Source: Thermoplasmata archaeon (GTDB taxonomy: Archaea > Thermoplasmatota > Thermoplasmata > Thermoplasmatales > GCA-001856825). From it: a stretch of 64,000 nucleotides of DNA. Both the position numbers and the translations under genes were made by a program. Below are positions 57,650-64,000 of the stretch, piece after piece (position 1 is the first letter of the stretch; each line of letters starts with the position of its first letter). The stretch lies in contig JAJZYT010000007.1 in the NCBI GenBank assembly GCA_021797915.1, positions 1 through 64,000 on the forward strand. Direction: 5' to 3'. The notes under the pieces were generated by a model. That model saw nothing but the letters and a program-made list of their open reading frames with translations, was not told the DNA's origin and made no database searches.

Positions 57650-59271
57650 GGGTCGGATCCTAGATAACGCGGAATATCTTCGATCTTGATTCTTATTTGT
57701 TCCCTAGTATCTCGATGTCTGATAGTCACATCTCTATTCTTGATTGTATCATAATCTATCGTGATGCAATACATGATTCCAACTTCATCGTATCTTGAAT
57801 ACCTCTTGCCTATCGATCCTGAGTCATCGTACAGAACCGAGAACTTACACTTGAGTAGGTCTTCAAAAATTTTACCTGCACTTGCGTCCATTCCGTCCTT
57901 ATTCATTAAGGGCAGTATTACCGCATCATAAGGGGAGATTGAGTAGGGTATTTTCAGGTAAGCATAACCTGAATCTTCCCTGGACGAGAGATTGTGGTCC
58001 AGTATAGTGTACAGGATTCTGTCAAGTCCAAATGCTGGCTCTATTACAACTGGAACGAAACTCTCCCTGTCGACAACAACTTTCTCCTCCCGTTCTGTAG
58101 TGAATCTGTCGAGTTGGATGTTCTTGTCATCTATTGTTACCTCGGTCTTTCCTTCCTTCATTGCTGTTATTATTTTGGAAGAGATATCGGGATATTCCGA
58201 TTTCACCTTTTCGTAGTCTATTTCCTTGACCTTTTGAAATTCTTCTCTCTTTGGAATTATCCTTTGAGCATACAGGTCTTTCCCGGATGATCTTATGTGG
58301 TTGGTCAAATCGAAGGTACCCCTGTGGGAGTTTCCGGTTATCTCTATCCAACCTATGTCGGTCAACGCCTCTGCATCCCAGGTTTCTGAAGAATAGTGTG
58401 CTCTCTCCTCCTTTTTGTGTTGTCTGTACCTGATCTTCTCCAAGTCGATACCCACTTTTGAATAAAATCTAAGTGCAAGGCCAAAGAAATATGCCATTGG
58501 CTGACTCTTAACAATTCCCTTGTCATACACTTCCTTTGAAGTCGCCTTGATCTCTTTACCCTCATTTGTAAGGAATGTCACCTTGATTTCGTTATCGGGT
58601 TCACGGACCCACTTTTCGTTCTTGGGATCAAAGAAAGATTCGCACTCCATCATGTTGAACTCCCTAAGTCTGAAAATGGCTCTTCTTGGCGATATTTCAT
58701 TTCTGTAACCTCTACCAACGGTGATCATAGCAAACGGCAATTTTTCCCTAAAGAACCTATAGTATTCCTTGAAGTTTACAAACATGCCCTGGGCAGTTTC
58801 GGGCCTCAGGAACAGTGGCTCTAGGTTTTCCCCCTGCTCAACTGGGAACATTAGTTTCTGTATCTTCACTTCCCCCAGATCTCCTTTGCACTTCTCGCAC
58901 TTTATCCCCAATTCAAGAATCTTATCCTGAAGCCACTTCTTGTCGAGCGTTGCTGCTACTCCCATTTTTTCAATTAGGTCGTCAGCGCGGTACTTAGTGT
59001 GGCATTTTGTGCACTCTATCGAATAGTCAAAAAACCTGTCGTAATGACCAGAAGCCTTCAGAACCTGTGTGTGAGTGATAGTGGTTCCATCGAACTCCGC
59101 GATGTTCCCCTCACTCAACATGTTCTCCTTCCAGATTCTAATGACCTTATCCTTTATACGTGCGCCATACGGACCGTAATCGTACAACCCGGATAATCCA
59201 CCGTATATTCCAAATCCCTGGAAATAAATTCCCCTTCTCCTAGAGACTTCTTCTTGATCCACACCCTTCAT
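57628..59271 (-). CDS. glyS: Glycyl-tRNA synthetase (dimeric, archaeal type)
   Basis: RRGIYFQGFGIYGGLSGLYDYGPYGARIKDKVIRIWKE; FLRPETAQGMFVNF. Confidence 0.97.
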   Translation of the reverse strand: MKGVDQEEVSRRRGIYFQGFGIYGGLSGLYDYGPYGARIKDKVIRIWKENMLSEGNIAEFDGTTITHTQVLKASGHYDRFFDYSIECTKCHTKYRADDLIEKMGVAATLDKKWLQDKILELGIKCEKCKGDLGEVKIQKLMFPVEQGENLEPLFLRPETAQGMFVNFKEYYRFFREKLPFAMITVGRGYRNEISPRRAIFRLREFNMMECESFFDPKNEKWVREPDNEIKVTFLTNEGKEIKATSKEVYDKGIVKSQPMAYFFGLALRFYSKVGIDLEKIRYRQHKKEERAHYSSETWDAEALTDIGWIEITGNSHRGTFDLTNHIRSSGKDLYAQRIIPKREEFQKVKEIDYEKVKSEYPDISSKIITAMKEGKTEVTIDDKNIQLDRFTTEREEKVVVDRESFVPVVIEPAFGLDRILYTILDHNLSSREDSGYAYLKIPYSISPYDAVILPLMNKDGMDASAGKIFEDLLKCKFSVLYDDSGSIGKRYSRYDEVGIMYCITIDYDTIKNRDVTIRHRDTREQIRIKIEDIPRYLGSDPWNGKAN

Positions 59272-60113
59272 TTGATCAAGGAAGATATTACGTCAAAGTC
59301 ATAAACCATTCCGCTCAGTTCATCATCTACGTCTCTGACGGGTAGCTGGGTGAACTTGTTTTTCTTCATGATCTTCGCTGCATCATATGCAGAAGCTCCC
59401 TCAAAGATTGAAATCGGGTTCTTTACCATAATCTTCTCGACCTCAACGTTTGGGATCTCCAAGTCCCTTATTGTGTAGTAGAAAGTGTATACATCCCTAA
59501 GGCTTTCCCAGCTCCACGCATCATCATCTTCCCCTATTCCGAGTTGAGTTGATACCGTCTTCGAATCGAGGTTTGCTCCGTTCAGCAAATCCCTTTCTGT
59601 AACTAGTCCTTTCAAATTCCCATTGTTGTCGAGTACGGGGAATGCAGTAACTTTCGTCAGCTTTATGACTCTCTCGACCATTTTAGCAGTTGACTTTGTG
59701 TAGATGGGTATTGCCGTCCTGGTTATCAGCTTCGATATTGGTGTTTCGAGTTTCTTTGCAATAACCGCATCGAGAATATCGTACGGGGTTAGGATTCCGA
59801 CTACCTTCTTGTTGTCAACGACAGGCAAATGTCTTCGTAATATCTTGGTGAATAGCGTAACTGCCTTTTCCAAAGGTTCCTTGGAAGTGAGGGTGGGTAG
59901 ATCCGTTCTCATAAGAAGCGATAACTCGTCTTCCTTCGGATGTTCCAAGATGTCCCTCCTTGACACAATACCAGCAAAGTTTGTTTTAGGATCTATTATA
60001 GGCACAGCGGCAACGTCCTTGCTTGCCATAATTTGCATTGCATCAGAAACAGATGCCGGAAGTTTCAGGGTAAACGGTTTCTTGGTCATATATGCTTCAA
60101 CGGTGAAATTCAT
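59268..60113 (-). CDS. CBS-domain protein (four CBS motifs)
   Basis: Repeated (A)xxIMxxxxVxxxPVxD patterns over 281 aa. Confidence 0.93.
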   Translation of the reverse strand: MNFTVEAYMTKKPFTLKLPASVSDAMQIMASKDVAAVPIIDPKTNFAGIVSRRDILEHPKEDELSLLMRTDLPTLTSKEPLEKAVTLFTKILRRHLPVVDNKKVVGILTPYDILDAVIAKKLETPISKLITRTAIPIYTKSTAKMVERVIKLTKVTAFPVLDNNGNLKGLVTERDLLNGANLDSKTVSTQLGIGEDDDAWSWESLRDVYTFYYTIRDLEIPNVEVEKIMVKNPISIFEGASAYDAAKIMKKNKFTQLPVRDVDDELSGMVYDFDVISSLIK

Positions 60114-60569
60114 TCACATTCCCTCAGGAGTTTCGTGATGTAAGAGATTCTGATTACTTTAATCTTATCGTCGTTGGGGATGGGGGGGATTACTTCTTTC
60201 CCCATCTATTTGCACGAATTTAAGAATTGGAAACTTCATCTTATACCTTAGAGGAATGCAACGCCAACGGCTTGGCAGAGTAGAAATGCATCGCGAGGAG
60301 TTCCTGTCGAATACAGTACCATATCCTGTACGTATTTATGGGTAACCCATTGGGAGAACATGGGAATGTGCTCCCACTTCCTCGGTGTAAGACTGACTAG
60401 TGGATCAGCGGGCCTACTACGATTAGGACAAGAGGCAATCCGATTATGAGAACCATTCTATAATTGAATACCCGGATCTTCAGACATTGAGCACGACTAG
60501 ATGCTATACGTTAAATTGCTCCGTTGTTGCAGTAAGAATATATAACAAGCAATGTTATCGTTCGTTCAC

Positions 60570-60644
60570 GCTCCGGTAGTGTAGTCCGGCCAAGCATATC
60601 GGCCTTTCGAGCCGACGACCCGGGTCCAAATCCCGGCCGGAGCA
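60570..60644 (+). tRNA. tRNA-Glu (anticodon TTC)
   Basis: GCTCCGG TA GTGTAGTCCGGCCAAGCATA TCGGC CTTTCGA GCCGA CGA CCCGGGTCCAAATCCCGG CCGGAGC A; cloverleaf. Confidence 0.93.
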
Positions 60645-60926
60645 CTCTTCAAATTATCTTGTGAATCAACTTGGATTGAATCAGAATATAGTGATGGGTC
60701 TATATATTAAGATGAGTAATTGCAAATCTTACTCCTGCTAAAATTCAATTTCTTGAGCCTTTAAATCTTTTGAGGGTATTCTCAACTGATCGTAGTTAGG
60801 AAGGTTTTCTCCATTATCCAGAGGAAGAGCGTTTATTGGGAATATCAAAACTTATGAAATACCTGAAAATTGGGAAGTCTTCGGATAATATACCACACAA
60901 ACGGACTAATTTGTCTCTAGAAGCAA

Positions 60927-61526
60927 GTGTTTAATATGGAATTCAAATCTGAACGCGTGTTTCTGAGTGGTTCTTACGTTGTCCTTGTTGGCTATGTTCT
61001 CGGACTATCTCTAGCAGCTCCCCCGGGACCGGTCAACGCCGTGATAATGAATGAATCCTCAAAAACTATCCTCCACGGAACTAGCGTTGGGATCGGGGCT
61101 ATGACTGCGGACTTCATTTATCTCATTGTTCTATATTTCGGGAGAGCAGCAATTCCTCCTTTCGCTTTCAAATATCTCTATATTTTCGGTGCTGCAGTAA
61201 TGGTCTATCTAGCGATCTCAGTCATTAGATCCAGAATGCCTTCAAAAACCCCGAAAGGGAACTACTTTGTTGGTCTGACAATGGGGATAACAAACCCATT
61301 CCAAATTATATGGTGGGTAACAGTTGGACTATTCTTGATCGAAAAAATGACCCTCCTTTCAGTGGCCGGATTTTTTGTAGGGATACTTACCTGGATCACA
61401 GTATTTCCTTATGCCATGCACAAGGTTGGAAGCAGATATTCACCATTACTGAGAGTTTTCTCTTTCATAATCCTGGTTGCATTCGCTGTTGGAATGCTCT
61501 ACTATGGGGTAAGGTCATTTTTCTGA
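60927..61526 (+). CDS. LysE/RhtB family exporter
   Basis: LSLAAPPGPVNAVIMNES...GTSVGIGAMTADFIYL; GITNPFQIIWWVTVG. Confidence 0.9.
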   Translation: MFNMEFKSERVFLSGSYVVLVGYVLGLSLAAPPGPVNAVIMNESSKTILHGTSVGIGAMTADFIYLIVLYFGRAAIPPFAFKYLYIFGAAVMVYLAISVIRSRMPSKTPKGNYFVGLTMGITNPFQIIWWVTVGLFLIEKMTLLSVAGFFVGILTWITVFPYAMHKVGSRYSPLLRVFSFIILVAFAVGMLYYGVRSFF

Positions 61527-61766
61527 TGCATTAATTGGATTTCACTCCGCTGATGCCGATGATTGCTCAACAGACAAAATCACCCAGTCAGGCTTTTGTA
61601 AATGGAATATTTCACGTTGAGGTAATCTGAAACCGTTCTTCATTCGCATATATTGCATTTGACAGTCATTTCTTGGACGATTGGAAGAAGTTGATTAGAA
61701 TTACACGCCATTTCCAATTTTAGCTTAAAGGTTTAATATTTCATATTGAATACTGTCTTGATACAA

Positions 61767-62372
61767 ATGCCAGCAACAGAGCAACCGAAGGACTGGTTTT
61801 CTAAGCTTGAGGAGCAACTTTCAAAGAAAGAGAAGGAAGTAATGAAGGAGAGTTCCCAGACCACCGGAAAGAAATCGGAATTCAACAAGAGGATTCTGAC
61901 AGACCTGTGGCAAACTTGGGTTAGATTCAATAAGCAAAATATTCACTTCACGATAGACCCTCCCCCGAATAAGTGGCTTGAATTCACTAGTTACCCTGAG
62001 AAATTCCAGCTGAGCAACGATTTCTTTTTTGAGAACGTCAGCAACATAACTTTCAAAGACACAGCCGGGGAAGTTGAAAGAGTGGGAGACAACTTGAAGA
62101 TAATCTACAAGAAAGAGGAAAATGAATCCATTTCCGCAATGTTCGAGTTTTCCGAGGGGGAGAAGTACGACAGGTATACAGGCTGGCACCGGTATTTCAC
62201 TCAGTACATCCTTTATCAATCTCCAATGAAGGGTGCAAAGGTCGAGGAGTTGGAGGAGATACTGCTGAACGTCTTTGCCAAGTGGTACGAGAGCCAGTTG
62301 AGAAGGAACAGAGACCTAATAATCGAGGAGATAAAGAAGAACTACACCAAAGGTGAAACATTCATTGAGTGA
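61767..62372 (+). CDS. Hypothetical protein
   Basis: ORF opens at TTG 61746; likely ATG start 61767; abuts alaX. Confidence 0.7.
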   Translation: MPATEQPKDWFSKLEEQLSKKEKEVMKESSQTTGKKSEFNKRILTDLWQTWVRFNKQNIHFTIDPPPNKWLEFTSYPEKFQLSNDFFFENVSNITFKDTAGEVERVGDNLKIIYKKEENESISAMFEFSEGEKYDRYTGWHRYFTQYILYQSPMKGAKVEELEEILLNVFAKWYESQLRRNRDLIIEEIKKNYTKGETFIE

Positions 62373-63042
62373 TGGAGGTTCGTTACTGTACCTCCATGGC
62401 ATAGAAGGCTCATACATTAAAGAGACAGAAGTCAAAGTTCTTGGATACGCGAATGGAGGGTACATCCTCGATAGAACAATATTGCACTACCAAGGGGGTG
62501 GGCAGCCTGGAGACCGGGGGATGCTATTATCGGGGGATTTGAAGATACCTATCTACAACGTAAGAAAGAATGGTAAGAACGTCCTGCATCTATCCACTGT
62601 AGAAGCACCCATAGTTAGCGCAAAGTTGGTCTTGGACTGGGAAAGAAGATACAGGATCATGAAAATGCACACTCTTCAACACGCAATCTCTGCCGTTGTT
62701 TTCAAGACAGGCTTTCCATCATTGGTTACGGAAGTTTTTCCAGGATATGGGTACATCGAGAGCGATTCGAGCAGCATCAAGGTGAATGGCGAGGGATACA
62801 CAATAAACAAGACCGCAAGAAACGTGAAGAGATACGAGGTCAAGCGTGACGACCTTGAACCAAAGTTGATGGCTAGATGCAACCTTGACAAGCTTCCTAA
62901 GTCGGTAGAAGAAATTTCGGTGGTAGAGATAGAAGGACTTGACTCCTGTGCCTGTGCAGGCACTCACGTAAAGAACACTTCAGAGATTGGAGATTACTGG
63001 TTGAGAGCGCCAGGGAAGAGAATCGAATTCGGATTATTTTGA
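62353..63042 (+). CDS. Alanyl-tRNA editing protein AlaX
   Basis: HYQGGGQPGDRG, MKMHTLQHAISAVVF, CACAGTHVKNTSEIG. Confidence 0.92.
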   Translation: MKHSLSDGGSLLYLHGIEGSYIKETEVKVLGYANGGYILDRTILHYQGGGQPGDRGMLLSGDLKIPIYNVRKNGKNVLHLSTVEAPIVSAKLVLDWERRYRIMKMHTLQHAISAVVFKTGFPSLVTEVFPGYGYIESDSSSIKVNGEGYTINKTARNVKRYEVKRDDLEPKLMARCNLDKLPKSVEEISVVEIEGLDSCACAGTHVKNTSEIGDYWLRAPGKRIEFGLF

Positions 63043-63049
63043 AGCAGGT

Positions 63050-63745
63050 TCATTGAAACAGTTCTGATTTTGCAAGGATCTCTATTCCATTTGATCCGAT
63101 GCTGTATGGTCTGGCTTTTCTGTCGTGATTGGTCAGCCTCATCTTAAGAACTCTTATTATGCTCGTTGTGGAACCTATGCTGTCGTCGTACCTGTTCTGT
63201 AGTGAGATTACTCCGTCTGAAACGAATTCAGCTAGCCCGTCTCTGCTGGAGTAGGGAATCGAGACGTTTGATTCCGCCAAGAGGAAAGATGTGACATTCA
63301 GATCTCTCAGCGCATTGGAGAGATTGATTATCACGTTCCGTTTCAGTACATCATTTTCTGCCACCATCAGTATCAGTGATATGCTGTCTATCACAATTCT
63401 CTTAGGCTTCAGAGACTCAATACTGGCCTTGAAATTCCCCTCAGACTTCAACATCTCAACGAATTCGACTGTGCCCGGATTCAGAAGGAACAGGTTCTTG
63501 TCTAAGTAGGGGCTGAAATCCTTGTTGTATGATTTGGAGGCTAGAATTATGCCCTCCTTCCTCTCCTCAAGGGTGAAATAAACGACGTTCTCGCCATTCA
63601 ACGCCCCTCTGTGTGCAAAGTGTATGCCCATGGTTGTCTTACCAGCGCCATAGCTACCAAGCACGAGCGTAGAGCTTCCAGAAGGGATCCCTCCTCCCAG
63701 CATCGTGTTTAGTCCGTCCACTCCAGTGTCTACATTCTCCATCAT
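63050..63745 (-). CDS. KaiC/RadA-like P-loop ATPase
   Basis: GLNTMLGGGIPSGSSTLVLGSYGAGKTTMGIHFAHRG; RIVIDSISLIL. Confidence 0.93.
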   Translation of the reverse strand: MMENVDTGVDGLNTMLGGGIPSGSSTLVLGSYGAGKTTMGIHFAHRGALNGENVVYFTLEERKEGIILASKSYNKDFSPYLDKNLFLLNPGTVEFVEMLKSEGNFKASIESLKPKRIVIDSISLILMVAENDVLKRNVIINLSNALRDLNVTSFLLAESNVSIPYSSRDGLAEFVSDGVISLQNRYDDSIGSTTSIIRVLKMRLTNHDRKARPYSIGSNGIEILAKSELFQ

Positions 63746-63981
63746 TTCACCTTCGTAGTGTTGAGTACTATCATTCCAGTCTTGAAATCAAATTCGGTGT
63801 CAAATCGTTCTATCTTCTCCCTCTCAATCAGAGGCAGCACTCCCGTAAATCTGGGGATTGACATGTACCTCTTCCTCTTGCTTGATCTTTCCATGCTGTT
63901 CCATTCAAAGAGGAGCGTCCCGTCAAATATCTCCATCAAAACATACTCGGCCCTTTTCTCGATTATGTTTGCAGTCATCAA
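63742..63981 (-). CDS. Hypothetical protein, coupled to the KaiC-like gene
   Basis: 79 aa; stop overlaps the start of the KaiC-like gene. Confidence 0.6.
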   Translation of the reverse strand: MMTANIIEKRAEYVLMEIFDGTLLFEWNSMERSSKRKRYMSIPRFTGVLPLIEREKIERFDTEFDFKTGMIVLNTTKVK

Positions 63982-64000
63982 AACATATACTATTGAATTC

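Noticed and set aside
60397-60456. 19-aa hydrophobic minus-strand ORF MVLIIGLPLVLIVVGPLIH
   Set aside because: Too short and without operon context or convincing start signals to support as a gene
60241-60510. SRP RNA or RNase P RNA on the plus strand
   Set aside because: I could not find the SRP helix 8 motif or the RNase P CR-I/CR-V (ACAGAA) signatures
1-64000. CRISPR array, prophage or toxin-antitoxin defence island
   Set aside because: No regularly spaced repeats, Cas motifs, phage structural genes or convincing toxin-antitoxin pairs were seen

Overview
The window looks like an archaeal chromosomal segment, most likely Thermoplasmatales-like (inferred from gene content: intein-bearing A-type ATPase subunit A, ferredoxin-dependent oxidoreductases, STT3/AglB, XPD, EndA, Nob1, CarS). 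It is densely coded, with many overlapping or abutting genes. Main blocks: an IS200/IS605 element cut by the left edge; an MFS transporter; tRNA-Gly(CCC); a complete A-type ATPase operon (K-E-C-F-A[intein]-B-D-[unlisted 42-aa membrane ORF]-H-I); a NitT/TauT-like ABC transporter with a split, oppositely oriented accessory domain; a DUF255/thioredoxin-fold protein; two zinc-ribbon proteins; a 2046-aa STT3 oligosaccharyltransferase with a very large extracellular extension; an RNA/DNA processing group (Nth, Nob1, EndA, GTPase-like protein); a DtxR-like regulator with a NicO-like permease; pyruvoyl arginine decarboxylase; LeuRS; a POR-like/IOR/ketopantoate-reductase-like cluster; PurF, L37e and Lsm; flippase and CarS; XPD; a wHTH protein with an apparent substrate-binding-like domain; MBL nuclease, MTAP, archease, amidohydrolase, AsnB-like, GlyRS and CBS proteins; tRNA-Glu(TTC); LysE; AlaX; and a KaiC-like ATPase. 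The most notable items not captured by the ORF track are a 42-aa membrane microprotein overlapping both neighbours in the ATPase operon, rpl37e overlapping the purF start, two decayed TnpB-tail/omegaRNA/right-end relics at about 19.1-19.3 kb and 46.37-46.46 kb, an odd-length palindromic operator in front of the DtxR-like gene, and an unexplained structured intergenic block at 60.17-60.56 kb. All family calls come from reading motifs by eye; no database search was run.
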